Made by a program: the position numbers and the translations under genes
The notes under the pieces: model-generated
Seen by the model: only the letters and a program-made list of their open reading frames with translations
Told to the model about the DNA's origin: nothing
The model's database searches: none
Shown: one piece after another, positions 27,216 to 38,679 of the stretch
Layout: each line of letters opens with the position of its first letter
Position numbering within the stretch: the stretch's first letter is position 1
NCBI GenBank assembly: GCA_027048265.1
Contig: JALTXS010000161.1
Coordinates: 1 to 38,679, forward strand
Source: Desulfurococcales archaeon
GTDB lineage: Archaea > Thermoproteota > Thermoprotei_A > Sulfolobales > Fervidicoccaceae
Direction: 5' to 3'
Length of the DNA: 38,679 nt

Positions 27216-28421
27216 TTAGACTAAAAGCTCTACTGTAATCCCAGCGGCTCCTCCCAGGCCGTGGCATATGGAGGCCATTCCTCGAGAGCCCCCGTGTTTC
27301 TCGAGCACGTTGAGAAGCTCGATAAGTATCCGGGCCCCTGACATGCCCAGAGGATGGCCGACTGCGATGGCACCCCCATGAACGTTCAGGCGTTCTCTAG
27401 GTATGCCCAGGTGCTTCTCCAGTATTATCGTGTTCACCGCGAATGCCTCGTTGTTCTCCCAGAAGTCCACCTTATCTAGGCTCCAGCCGGTTTTTTCCAG
27501 CATCTTTTTAATAACCTTGACAGGCGCTATTGCGTACCTGTAGGGGGTCGTTGCCGCGTAGGCGTGGGCCACTATTCTTCCCTTCGGCTCCAGACCCAGC
27601 CTTTTTACCGCATCTCCTGAAGCCAGTAGCAGTGCAGCTGCTCCATCGCTTAGCTGGCTTGAGGTTCCCACAGTGTGTGGCCCCTCCTTTGTGAATATTG
27701 GGGGGAGGCGTGCCAGTTTCTCGGGGGTCAGACTGGGCCTTATACCCTCATCCGTCTCTAAGAGGGGCTGACCTCCACTGTCCTTTACAAGCGTGATCGT
27801 GTCTCTTATCAGGCCCTGTTCCCATGCATTGTGGGCCTTCCTGTGACTCTCTAGCGCAACCTCCTCAAGCTCGCTTCTCCCTATACCTTCCTCCCTCGCC
27901 ACCCTATCCGCCTCCTCGCCCATGACCATATTGTAAATGGGGTCATAGAGGCCGTCCTTGACCATCGAGTCTTCCAAAGGTAGGGATTTATCGAATATCA
28001 GGTGTTTTATGCCCCACCTGAGCCTTGGCCCGGGCAGAAGGAAGGGAGCATAGCTCATAGACTCCATTCCACCGGCAATAACCACGTCGTAGTCACCAGC
28101 CGCTATGTATTGAGACGCCGTTATGACGGCGGTCAGGCCGCTCGCGCAAACCATATCCACGTTCATTGCGTCAATCTCCTCAGGCACACCCGCGGCGAGA
28201 GCCGCTTGCCTCGCGGTGTTCATACCGGTTCCAGCTCTTATCACCTGGCCCATGATGACTAGATTTATTGACTCGGGTGGCACCTGTGTTCTCTTTATAA
28301 GGTCACTTATGACGGTGCTTGCCAGCTTGGCGGGATGTATGCCCTTGTAGGCTCCCCCGAACCTGCCTATAGGTGTCCTTAATCCTCCTACTATGTAAAC
28401 TTCTTTGGTCAATTTGACCAC
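27216..28421 (-). CDS. Acetyl-CoA C-acetyltransferase (thiolase)
   Basis: 401 aa; 'VYIVGGLRTPIGRFGGAYKG', 'NVDMVCASGLTAVITASQYI', 'NVHGGAIAVGHPLGMSGARI', 'SICHGLGGAAGITVE'. Confidence 0.97.
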   Translation of the reverse strand: MVKLTKEVYIVGGLRTPIGRFGGAYKGIHPAKLASTVISDLIKRTQVPPESINLVIMGQVIRAGTGMNTARQAALAAGVPEEIDAMNVDMVCASGLTAVITASQYIAAGDYDVVIAGGMESMSYAPFLLPGPRLRWGIKHLIFDKSLPLEDSMVKDGLYDPIYNMVMGEEADRVAREEGIGRSELEEVALESHRKAHNAWEQGLIRDTITLVKDSGGQPLLETDEGIRPSLTPEKLARLPPIFTKEGPHTVGTSSQLSDGAAALLLASGDAVKRLGLEPKGRIVAHAYAATTPYRYAIAPVKVIKKMLEKTGWSLDKVDFWENNEAFAVNTIILEKHLGIPRERLNVHGGAIAVGHPLGMSGARILIELLNVLEKHGGSRGMASICHGLGGAAGITVELLV

Positions 28422-28677
28422 TCTCTGGAAATGGTCTCTTGATGGTTTTCTGCATGCTTTTCTATTATGGGTTTGCCGTTGAGCTTAACGACTATAGACT
28501 AAACGCAGTGTAAGAAGAAGCTGGGCAACCGTGTTTCTAGGTAGCATGGTTGAATTCTATTAAATTTCTATGAGCGGGCTATAGACGCTTAAGATGCTTG
28601 GTGAGAAAAAGCCTTAGAGAGAAAATTTTGTGCCAAAAAACACGTGGGGACCATCCATCCTGTTTTTTTGAGTTTGT

Positions 28678-30003
28678 TTATGGTATTCCTGGCTGTGTTA
28701 GCTTTTTGAGGTCAAGGAGCCTCTCTATCTCATCCTCGCTAAGGCCCGCTGCCTTAAGCGCTTCTCGAACGCTCTTCCCCTCGTATATCATCTTTGACAG
28801 TTCCGCTGCCTTATCGTATCCTATCTTCGGGGACAGTACTGTTATTAGTGCTTGGCTGTTCTCCGCGAGAGTCTTCATCCTCTCCAGGTTGGGTCTTAGG
28901 GTCTCTATAGCCTGCTCCGACAGCTTGTCCATGGCCTCGGCGAGTAACTTCGCCTGCCTTATTATGAGGTACCCAGAGAGCGGGAGGCCCATGCTAAGCT
29001 CGAGCTCTCCGAGAAGACTGGCATTGGTTAGGCTCTGCTCCATTCCCATTACATGTGAGGAGGCCTGCATTACTGCCTCTACTGTGACCGGGTTCACCTT
29101 ACCAGGCATTATGCTGCTGCCCGGCACCTTTTGGGGCATGTCTATCTCATTGAACCCAGTGTTGGGGCCCGAGTACATTAGCCTGAGGTCCTGCGAAAGC
29201 CTCCACAGGTCTACTGCAATGGCCTTGTATATTGATGAGAGTATGAGCAGGTCGCTTAGGCTCCTCATCGCCCTGAACCGGCTCTTCGCAGGTTTGTAGG
29301 TCCTCTTGGTAGTCTCCGATATGTAACCTATCGCTAGCTCAGCGTAACGTGGGTGGGAGTTCAGCCCTGTGCCCACGGCAGTGCCTCCTAAGGGAAGCTC
29401 CATTACATTTTCAACCGCTTTTAGAAACATTTCAAGATCCTTCTCCAGGGCGTTCGCCCAAGCGTCCAGCTCCTGGCCAAGCGTAACGGGTAGCGCGTCC
29501 CTCAGGTGAGTCCTGCCTGGCTTAACAGCATCTTGGGTTTCCTCCGCCTTTTTCCTAAGCGTTCCTATGAGGTTCTCAAGCGATGGTTTTAATTGGCCCA
29601 GGGCCGTCTCAACGGCAGCTATGCGTATCACAGTAGGTATGACGTCGTTACTAGACTGGCCCATGTTTACATGGTCGTTCGGGTGAACGTCCTTTCCAAG
29701 CTTCTCCGATGCCTTAAGGGCTATGACCTCGTTGGCGTTCATGTTAAGACCCGTTCCCGAGCCCGTTTGGAAGACGTCAACCTGTATCAAGTCATCATAC
29801 TTGCCCTCAGCCAGCTCTAGTGCGGTCTCCATTATTGCATCTGCCAACTGGGGTTCTAGGAGGCCAAGCTGCTTATTGGCTTTAGCTGCAGCGTACTTTA
29901 CTATTCCTATGGCCCATATCATCTCTCTTGGTATACGGGTTCCCGTGTTGAGAAACACCTTCTTGGCATTTTCCACGTATTTCATTTTCTTCAATCTGGT
30001 CAC
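28678..30003 (-). CDS. fumC: Fumarate hydratase class II
   Basis: 441 aa; 'TGSGTGLNMNANEVIALKA', 'GQSSNDVIPTVIRIAAV', signature 'GSSIMPGKVNPV'. Confidence 0.96.
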   Translation of the reverse strand: MTRLKKMKYVENAKKVFLNTGTRIPREMIWAIGIVKYAAAKANKQLGLLEPQLADAIMETALELAEGKYDDLIQVDVFQTGSGTGLNMNANEVIALKASEKLGKDVHPNDHVNMGQSSNDVIPTVIRIAAVETALGQLKPSLENLIGTLRKKAEETQDAVKPGRTHLRDALPVTLGQELDAWANALEKDLEMFLKAVENVMELPLGGTAVGTGLNSHPRYAELAIGYISETTKRTYKPAKSRFRAMRSLSDLLILSSIYKAIAVDLWRLSQDLRLMYSGPNTGFNEIDMPQKVPGSSIMPGKVNPVTVEAVMQASSHVMGMEQSLTNASLLGELELSMGLPLSGYLIIRQAKLLAEAMDKLSEQAIETLRPNLERMKTLAENSQALITVLSPKIGYDKAAELSKMIYEGKSVREALKAAGLSEDEIERLLDLKKLTQPGIP

Positions 30004-30115
30004 CCTACGGGAGAAGTCTGGGGACCTAAATGAATACTATGTCAATGGAGGATATATATCGGCTTTCTAGAATCTATAGATCAGCTGCTCATAACAAGAC
30101 CATAGGTGAGGAGCC

Positions 30116-31138
30116 TTGAAAGCCATAGTCCAAACAGGTTACGGGGAACCAGAAATGCTGGTCGAGAGAGACGTTGACACACCCACGCCAGGGGAGGGCG
30201 AGGTTCTTGTAAGAGTAGCCGGATGCGGGGTTTGTTACAGGGACACGCTTGTCAGAAGGGGCCATATGAAGGCTAGGCTACCAGTGATACCCGGCCACGA
30301 GCTGGCAGGCCAAGTCGTGGAGGTGGGTGAGGGTGTCGAGGGACTAAATAAGGGTGATAGTGTAGCCTCACTTATCTACACCTTCCCCAGGAACTGCAAA
30401 AGGGGGGAAGAGAACCTCTGCCGCGGTAACCAGTGGCTCGGCGAGGATAGAGATGGTTGCTACGCAGAGTACGTGAGCCTCCCCTACTGGTCGCTAGTTA
30501 AGATTGGGGCGCATGGTGAGGCACCTCTGGAGTCTTATAGCTTCGCTGCTTGTATAGTTGGCACCGCTTATAGGGCGCTAAAACAGAGGGCCAAGGCTGT
30601 CGAAGGCGAGACCGTCCTTGTCACAGGAGCTGGCGGTGGGCTTGGCTTACACTCTGTTCAGGTTGCCCGGGCCCTAGGACTTAGGGTTATAGCAGTCACG
30701 AGGAGCGAGGAGAAGGCTCGCATACTAGAATCTCTAGGAGTCGACCATGTGGTTGTGTATGGGTCGGAGGGCTTTTCGCAAGAGGTGAAGAAGCTCACCG
30801 ACGGCGATGGAGCTGATATTGTGCTTGAAAACGTTGGCGGCCCAACGTTGGACCAGTCTCTGCGCAGTGTTAGGAGGGGAGGACGCGTTATACTGACAGG
30901 TAATGTGGACCCTAGGCCTCAGCAGGTGCTGCTGGGTTTGGTTATATTGAAAGAGGCTGGTGTGTTGGGCTCCCTTAACTCTACCTTGAGAGACCTAGAG
31001 GAGGCCGTAAGATTGTTGAGTAGCGGAGCGGTAAAGCCTGTTTATAAGAGCATACCTCTTAGTGTTGATGAGGTTCGGCAGGCTCACTCTTTGCTTGAAG
31101 CGGGTAGGGCTCATGGTAGGATTGTAATCGTACCATGA
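30116..31138 (+). CDS. Zinc-dependent MDR alcohol dehydrogenase / acryloyl-CoA reductase-like
   Basis: 340 aa; 'GCGVCYRDTLVRRGHMKARLPVIPGHELAGQVVEVG', structural-Zn Cys cluster 'CKRGEENLC', Rossmann 'VLVTGAGGGLGLHSVQVA'. Confidence 0.92.
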   Translation: MKAIVQTGYGEPEMLVERDVDTPTPGEGEVLVRVAGCGVCYRDTLVRRGHMKARLPVIPGHELAGQVVEVGEGVEGLNKGDSVASLIYTFPRNCKRGEENLCRGNQWLGEDRDGCYAEYVSLPYWSLVKIGAHGEAPLESYSFAACIVGTAYRALKQRAKAVEGETVLVTGAGGGLGLHSVQVARALGLRVIAVTRSEEKARILESLGVDHVVVYGSEGFSQEVKKLTDGDGADIVLENVGGPTLDQSLRSVRRGGRVILTGNVDPRPQQVLLGLVILKEAGVLGSLNSTLRDLEEAVRLLSSGAVKPVYKSIPLSVDEVRQAHSLLEAGRAHGRIVIVP

Positions 31139-31254
31139 GCGTTTTTTCCCACTTAGCACCCTTTTCACCCCTCCCCCGCGTTCTGCTAGGGGGTCTTAGG
31201 CCAGTTGTTTTGGGCAATGGATAAGTAGTTATCCGAAGATTTTTTGAGTGTAAA

Positions 31255-32937
31255 GTGGCAGGGTGCTTCCCCATGCCTCTTAAAGGAATAGAAGATATTA
31301 GCCTTGCCTACGGTCTTGACCATTACAAGCTTGACTACCCTTTCCGCAATATGCTGTCAGCATTCCTCGGATACGAACCCGACTTAAGCGACCTAGGTAG
31401 GTTTGTGGGTAGGGAAGTCTATGAGGTAGCTTATCGAGTAGATAGGCTAAGTGAGCCTATCTTGCTCAACTGGTCCGTTTATGGCAGCGAACTCGATACA
31501 GTGTGGCTAGATCCCCGTGAGAGAGAGGTACTTGTCAGCCTTGTACGCGACTATGGTGTTAACAGATCCCCATTCCAGGGGAAGTCCTGGCTTGAGCATT
31601 ATGCCGGGATTTACCTTGTAGGTGACCCGGGTATCTCTTGCATATTGACAATAACAATCCAGACAGCCTACGCTCTCTATAAGTATGCCCAGGATGGGCT
31701 AAGGGATCTTTACAAGGGACTCACTGGTATCTCCAGCGATGTTCGCTGGGGTGCAACCTGGTTCACCGAAGTTCAGGGAGGAAGCGACCTAGGAGCCAAC
31801 GTTACAAAGGCTGAGAATGTGGGTGGGGTGTGGAGGCTGTCTGGGTACAAGTACTTTGCAAGTGGTGCTGGCCTGGCTGATATAGCTTTGGTTACCGCTA
31901 GGCCTCCTGGCTCTAGGCCAGGCGCTAAGGGGTTGGCGCTGTTCGCTGTTCCCCGTATTAACAGCAATGGGTCGCTGAATTACAGGGTTAGGAGGCTTAA
32001 GTGGAAAAGTGGCACAGTCTCGGTTCCCACGGGTGAGGTTGAGCTTCTTGGGAGTGAGGCATATCTTATAGGTGATCTCGACAAGGGTATCTACTATACT
32101 ATGGAGGACCTCATGGTTTCGAGGCTCGCGAACTCCATAGGGGCGCTCGGGATTGCCAGAAAAGCGTATATTGAGGCATACGGATTCTCCCAGGTTAGAA
32201 GAGCGTTTGGGAAGAGAATCATAGAACACCCTCTTCTCGCCCGAGACTTGCTCGAAGCAGAGCTGGGCATCGAAGCAGGCCTCGCACTTGCACTCAAGGC
32301 TATAGACTCTTTTGATAAATCATGGAGAAAAAAGCCTCCATACGACGACGATTATCATTATGCCAGGCTACTCACACACATGGCCAAGAACTTCACCGCA
32401 GACATAGCCGCGGACGTGACCAGGCGGGCAATGGAGATCTACGGTGGTATCGGTTTCCTCCACGAGTTCCCCATAGAAAGGTGGCACAGGGAGGCTCTAA
32501 TAACACCAATTTGGGAGGGCACGAGCAACATACAAGCCCTGGATATGCTTGAGGCCATGGTTAAGAAGAACGCTCATACAAGGCTGATAGAAGACCTTGA
32601 AAACATGGTCACGTCTAGTTACTGGGTGGCTAGTCGTAGACTGGGAGAGGAACTTCTGGAGATGGCGGGAAAGGCGCTTCGCTCGATAGGAGAGGACTCT
32701 TACAGGGCGCAGTGGACGGCTAAAAACGTCCTCGACACGCTGGCTAAAACAGTAGCCATTGCAGGGCTAATATGGCTCTCGGGAAAGACGGGAAACGAGC
32801 TGCTCACCATGTCAGGGGAGCTTTACTTTTCAAACACTTTTAGAGATAGAAGACTGGATGCAGCCGTCCGTGAAGTGAGAGAAATAATAAGCCTTGGGGG
32901 AATGCTTGAAGAAGTTGACTGGCATTCTAAGGATTGA
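31255..32937 (+). CDS. Acyl-CoA dehydrogenase, AidB-like long form
   Basis: 560 aa; 'GATWFTEVQGGSDLGANVTKA', 'RRAFGKRIIEHPLLARDLLEAE', 'MEIYGGIGFLHEFPIERWHREALITPIWEGTSNIQALDML'. Start uncertain (GTG/ATG 1255-1275 offset region). Confidence 0.92.
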   Translation: MAGCFPMPLKGIEDISLAYGLDHYKLDYPFRNMLSAFLGYEPDLSDLGRFVGREVYEVAYRVDRLSEPILLNWSVYGSELDTVWLDPREREVLVSLVRDYGVNRSPFQGKSWLEHYAGIYLVGDPGISCILTITIQTAYALYKYAQDGLRDLYKGLTGISSDVRWGATWFTEVQGGSDLGANVTKAENVGGVWRLSGYKYFASGAGLADIALVTARPPGSRPGAKGLALFAVPRINSNGSLNYRVRRLKWKSGTVSVPTGEVELLGSEAYLIGDLDKGIYYTMEDLMVSRLANSIGALGIARKAYIEAYGFSQVRRAFGKRIIEHPLLARDLLEAELGIEAGLALALKAIDSFDKSWRKKPPYDDDYHYARLLTHMAKNFTADIAADVTRRAMEIYGGIGFLHEFPIERWHREALITPIWEGTSNIQALDMLEAMVKKNAHTRLIEDLENMVTSSYWVASRRLGEELLEMAGKALRSIGEDSYRAQWTAKNVLDTLAKTVAIAGLIWLSGKTGNELLTMSGELYFSNTFRDRRLDAAVREVREIISLGGMLEEVDWHSKD

Positions 32938-33020
32938 ATAACTGGATTAGACCTCTAGTTTTGTTTCCAGCTTCTTATTTTTCACACAACCTCTAGCCAT
33001 TTCGTTCAATGTGAAAAATT

Positions 33021-33968
33021 TTATGAAGACGTTATTGTACGGAGGTAGTCTCTTAGAGCCTGTGCCACGTATGGCAGGTCCTGCTCAAGCTCCTGGGCTG
33101 TCTCCTCAAGGTGCTTGACAAGCAGGCTCTTATCCTCCACGGTTGGCTTAGGAGCATCCCCCACATCGACGTAGCGTACTGTAGTTGGAGTCGCTACGTG
33201 GGTTGGTTTCTTCTCTCTCCTAGCTCCAGCAGTGAGTGCAACTAGTTTTGAGCGGAGGAGCTGTATTCCCTGAGCGGGATCGACTCCCTTGGGACAGGCG
33301 GCTGAGCAGGAGCCAGCGAAGTGGCATCTCCACACGCCGTGCTTGTCGTCTACTTTCTCCAGCCTGAGCCTAAGACCCTCGTCCCTAACGTCGGTGACCC
33401 ATCTATAGGCCTGTCCCAGTGCCTGTGGTCCTAGGAACTTCTTGTCGATCGCGACCACGGGGCACGCAGCGTAGCATAAGCCGCACATTATACAGTAGGA
33501 GAACCTGATTATCTTGTTCAGCTCGTCAGGCGGCATATAGTACTCTCTGTAGGGCTCTTCGTTCTCCTTCTTGCTCTCCCTCACTATATAGGGCATGATG
33601 TCCCTATGCTTCTTGAAGAAGTCACCGAAGTCCGTTATCAGGTCCCTTAGGACTGGGAAGTTAGGCAGGGGCTCTATAGTGACGGTATCTGTCCCGAGAT
33701 CCAGGAGCTGGGTCTCGCATGCGAGGCGAGGCATCTTGTTTATAAGCATGCCACAGCTTCCGCAGGCCCCCATTCTGCACGAGTATCTCATGGCTAGTGT
33801 GTGGTCTTGCTCAGCCTTTATCCTGAGCAGCGCGTCCAGCACGGTGGTTCCCTTCTTAGCCTCCACTCTGTACTCCTGCCACCACCTCCTACCAGTCTCG
33901 GGATCGTATCTCCTCACCCTTATCTTGACTACCCGCGTAGCGGGCCTGCCGTTACCATTGACGCCCAT
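33021..33968 (-). CDS. sdhB: Succinate dehydrogenase / fumarate reductase iron-sulfur subunit
   Basis: 315 aa; 'CRMGACGSCGMLINKMPRLAC', 'CIMCGLCYAACPVVA', 'CHFAGSCSAACPKGVDP'. Confidence 0.97.
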   Translation of the reverse strand: MGVNGNGRPATRVVKIRVRRYDPETGRRWWQEYRVEAKKGTTVLDALLRIKAEQDHTLAMRYSCRMGACGSCGMLINKMPRLACETQLLDLGTDTVTIEPLPNFPVLRDLITDFGDFFKKHRDIMPYIVRESKKENEEPYREYYMPPDELNKIIRFSYCIMCGLCYAACPVVAIDKKFLGPQALGQAYRWVTDVRDEGLRLRLEKVDDKHGVWRCHFAGSCSAACPKGVDPAQGIQLLRSKLVALTAGARREKKPTHVATPTTVRYVDVGDAPKPTVEDKSLLVKHLEETAQELEQDLPYVAQALRDYLRTITSS

Positions 33969-33974
33969 CCATAA

Positions 33975-34337
33975 TCACCCCCCGAAGTGTATTATCCCAA
34001 GCCATGTTAGGAGGGTGTATGTACCCAAACCCAACATGTACGCGCCTAGGAACACTACGAGGAAGTTGACGAACGCCTCCCACCTGGGTCCCTGCCTTAG
34101 TTCCAGCAGTATTCCCCTGAGACCTATGAGGCCGTGGATGACGGCTACTATTAGCAGGGCCACCAGCGCCCATCCGAAGTTCTCGTAGTTCTTGCGGACG
34201 CTCTCCCTCTGCACGCTTTCCTTGTAGGTGTCATAGAATAGGCCCGGAGCGTGGAGGGCGACGTGTATTGTGAGAAAGACTGCTAGAAGCCCGGCAGTGG
34301 CGTATAAGAGTAGGTGGAGCGTGGATTCCCGAGGCAC
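33975..34337 (-). CDS. sdhD: Succinate dehydrogenase membrane subunit
   Basis: 120 aa hydrophobic, three TM segments, between the sdhC-like and sdhB genes. Confidence 0.8.
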   Translation of the reverse strand: MPRESTLHLLLYATAGLLAVFLTIHVALHAPGLFYDTYKESVQRESVRKNYENFGWALVALLIVAVIHGLIGLRGILLELRQGPRWEAFVNFLVVFLGAYMLGLGTYTLLTWLGIIHFGG

Positions 34338-34350
34338 GGCGATGCACCTC

Positions 34351-34824
34351 CTAGAACCAGCCGAACTCTCTAAAAAGTATGATGCCTCCCACTATCCATA
34401 CGACCAGCCAAATGGCGAATACAGCGTAGAGCCATGTTCTCTGGGTTGATGAAAGGCTTGTGGGTTTGTAGGGAGGCTCTGGGGGTTCTGGCTTTCCTAT
34501 GCCCTTTCCTAGTCCCTCTACTAGTAGCAGTCGTATCCCGTTGAGCCCGTGGAAGACTATGGAGCCGAAGAGTATCCACAGGAAGAATTGTGCGAGAGGG
34601 TTCTCTTCAAGTAGTAGGAAGTCTTCCCACTTCTGTGGGTTCACCGTCATGCTGGTGACGAATATGTGTACTGGCAGATATATTATCAGGAGTAGGCCAG
34701 TAAGCCTGTGGAGCACGAAGGCCACACGTTCGGGATTGTCCCTTATCATGAGGACCCAGGGAATTATGTTACCTGCTATGCCCAGGCGGTTTTCCAGGAA
34801 CCGGGGTTTTCTCCTTTCCCCCAT
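34351..34824 (-). CDS. sdhC: Succinate dehydrogenase cytochrome b subunit
   Basis: 157 aa; 'RVAFVLHRLTGLLLIIYLPVHIFV' and 'GSIVFHGLNGIRLLLVEG' heme-ligand-type motifs. Confidence 0.9.
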   Translation of the reverse strand: MGERRKPRFLENRLGIAGNIIPWVLMIRDNPERVAFVLHRLTGLLLIIYLPVHIFVTSMTVNPQKWEDFLLLEENPLAQFFLWILFGSIVFHGLNGIRLLLVEGLGKGIGKPEPPEPPYKPTSLSSTQRTWLYAVFAIWLVVWIVGGIILFREFGWF

Positions 34825-34847
34825 TCTAGTACACCTCCTTAGGTCGT

Positions 34848-36602
34848 CTAGTATTTCCTTTCCACGGGCTTCCAGGTGGTTATGGTCACGGGCCAGTAGC
34901 TGAGCACAGGCCCGTTCTTGCTATAAGTGGCGAGCGTGTGCTTTAGCCAGTTCTCATCGTCCCTTTTCGGATAATCTGTCCTCGCGTGGCTTCCCCTGCT
35001 CTCCCTACGCTCTAGGGCACCCACTACTATCACCTCTGCTATGTCCAGGAGGTTCTCCGTCTCAAGCACAGTTATGAAGTCGGTGTTGTAAATACGGGAC
35101 TTGTCAGTGGGGGCCACGTTCTTGAACCTTTCTTTGAGCTCCCTTATCTTCGACAGGGCCTTCTTAAGCCCCTCCTCGTTCCTATAAACATAAACGTGTG
35201 TGTCCATGACGTGGTTGAGCTCTTTCTTTATCTGGTACGCGGTCTCTCCACCGCTTTCTCTCTTAAGGAGTCCGTCGAAGAGCCTCTTTTCCTCACCTTC
35301 TACCTTTTCCTTCGACGGTATGGGTGGTAGCGAGGGTGACCTCAATGCGTATAAGCCTGCCTCCCTACCAGTTATCTTGCCCCATACAAGACACTCTGCC
35401 GTACTGTTCGAACCCAGCCTGTTAGCACCATGGACGCTATAAGCAGCCGCTTCACCCGCTACCCACATGCCTTTTATCCATCTACCCTGGGCGTCTAGCA
35501 CCCGTCCCCTAATGTCCGCGTGTATGCCCCCCATGGTGTAGTGTGCCACGGGCCTTACTGGTATGGGTTCCTCGGCCGGGTCCACTCCGGCGAACTTTAT
35601 AGCAACCTCCCTGACCAGGGGGAGTCTCTCGTTGAGCTTCTCCTCACCAAGGTGCCTCAGGTCTAGAAGGAGGTATTCTAACCCGCTTTCCTCGTCCTTG
35701 AAGCCCCTTCCCTCCTTCATCTCGGTGAACATGGCCCTAGAGACTATGTCTCTAGGGGCGAGCTCCATTTTTGTGGGAGCATATTTTTTCATGAACCGTT
35801 CCCCGTTTTTGTTCAGCAGAATACCTCCCTCTCCCCTGGCTCCTTCCGTGACCAATATTCCTGAAGGTATTATACCAGTTGGGTGGAACTGGTAGAACTC
35901 CATGTCCTTTAGCGGTATCCCGGCTCTGTAGGCCATCGCCAGGCCGTCTCCCGTAACCGTGTGGCCGTATGTGCTGAACCCGTAGACTCTTCCCCCTCCA
36001 CCTGTTGCTATGATGACGGCCTTGCTTCTGAACAGATACAGGTTCCCGTCCCTCATGTTAATCGCTGTCACGCCCTTGTATTCTCCATCTTCTATAATGT
36101 ATGAGGTTACGAACCACTCGTCATACCTCTCGTAGTTATCGTACTCCTGAAGCTTGCCATAGAGGGTCTGCATCTCGAAAAGCCCAGTCTTGTCACCAGC
36201 GTATACGGTCCTAGGGAAGGTTTGGCCACCAAAGTACCTCTGGGCTATGCGTCCGTCCTCTCTCCTGCTCCAGAGAATACCCCAGTGTTCAAGGAGGTAT
36301 ATCTCCTGGGGCATGTGTGATACCAGGGTCCATACCGCGTCTTGGTCGGCGAGGAAGTCTGAGCCCTTAACAGTATCCCACGCGTGAAGCGCTATACTGT
36401 CCCCCTCGTCGGGGTAGAGGACGGCTGCTGTGCCCCCCTCGGCAGATACGCTGTGGCTTCGCATCAACTGTACCTTGGATATTATGCCGACGTTGACCTT
36501 CTCTTCAAACATCCTCATTATCTCCACGGCTGCCCTGAGGCCAGCCAGGCCAGAACCGATTATTACCACATCGTGGTTTATCGTTTCAACCAAGAAGGCC
36601 AC
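34848..36602 (-). CDS. sdhA: Succinate dehydrogenase / fumarate reductase flavoprotein subunit
   Basis: 584 aa; 'DVVIIGSGLAGLRAAVEI', 'MRSHSVSAEGGTAAVL', 'PVAHYTMGGIHAD', 'VHGANRLGSNSTAECLVWG'. Confidence 0.98.
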   Translation of the reverse strand: MAFLVETINHDVVIIGSGLAGLRAAVEIMRMFEEKVNVGIISKVQLMRSHSVSAEGGTAAVLYPDEGDSIALHAWDTVKGSDFLADQDAVWTLVSHMPQEIYLLEHWGILWSRREDGRIAQRYFGGQTFPRTVYAGDKTGLFEMQTLYGKLQEYDNYERYDEWFVTSYIIEDGEYKGVTAINMRDGNLYLFRSKAVIIATGGGGRVYGFSTYGHTVTGDGLAMAYRAGIPLKDMEFYQFHPTGIIPSGILVTEGARGEGGILLNKNGERFMKKYAPTKMELAPRDIVSRAMFTEMKEGRGFKDEESGLEYLLLDLRHLGEEKLNERLPLVREVAIKFAGVDPAEEPIPVRPVAHYTMGGIHADIRGRVLDAQGRWIKGMWVAGEAAAYSVHGANRLGSNSTAECLVWGKITGREAGLYALRSPSLPPIPSKEKVEGEEKRLFDGLLKRESGGETAYQIKKELNHVMDTHVYVYRNEEGLKKALSKIRELKERFKNVAPTDKSRIYNTDFITVLETENLLDIAEVIVVGALERRESRGSHARTDYPKRDDENWLKHTLATYSKNGPVLSYWPVTITTWKPVERKY

Positions 36603-36822
36603 CCTTCTCCCACATGGGGCTTCGGTTCGGAATACATATTGATCTAGTAAATTACCTTGCTCTCTTCCCCTTATTTCAGTTACTTGCTACACAGCATTTG
36701 CTTGGAGTAAAAGATTGTGTATAAGGGAGGTGAAGACAAGTATAGTATAGAATAGAATGATAGACCATATGATTAAAAAACTGGACCCGCTGGAAGGGCC
36801 ATGTAAAATCAGGTAGGTTTGG

Positions 36823-38679
<1,857 letters not shown>

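Overview
The window looks like chromosomal DNA from a thermophilic crenarchaeon (Thermoproteota). This rests on archaeal-type gene families, encoded tRNA CCA, a tRNA intron and GTG/TTG starts; I do not assign a species. Most of it (about 16-38.7 kb) is central metabolism: succinyl-CoA synthetase, a LUD/Fe-S protein divergent from a membrane HdrDE/EMO-like Fe-S oxidoreductase, a beta-oxidation-type cluster (fused 3-hydroxyacyl-CoA dehydrogenase/crotonase, two acyl-CoA dehydrogenases, two thiolase-family proteins, DUF35 and SCP2 proteins), fumarase, a Zn-dependent acryloyl-CoA-reductase-like MDR, succinate dehydrogenase (4 subunits) and a 2-oxoacid:ferredoxin oxidoreductase. The left 16 kb holds an overlapping ABC transporter operon with a large protein of about nine tandem beta-sandwich repeats, an MFS transporter, two paralogous type IV pilin-like proteins, a complete ECF biotin transporter and an MBL-fold protein. 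The most unusual segment is about 440-3670. It is AT-richer and gene-poor, lies next to a tRNA-Thr with a D-loop intron, and carries a stand-alone Csx1-like CARF-HEPN ribonuclease with no CRISPR array or other cas gene in the window, plus what reads as a decayed integrase-like gene and other decayed reading frames. I read this as a probable remnant of an integrated element. All family names come from reading motifs; no database search was run.
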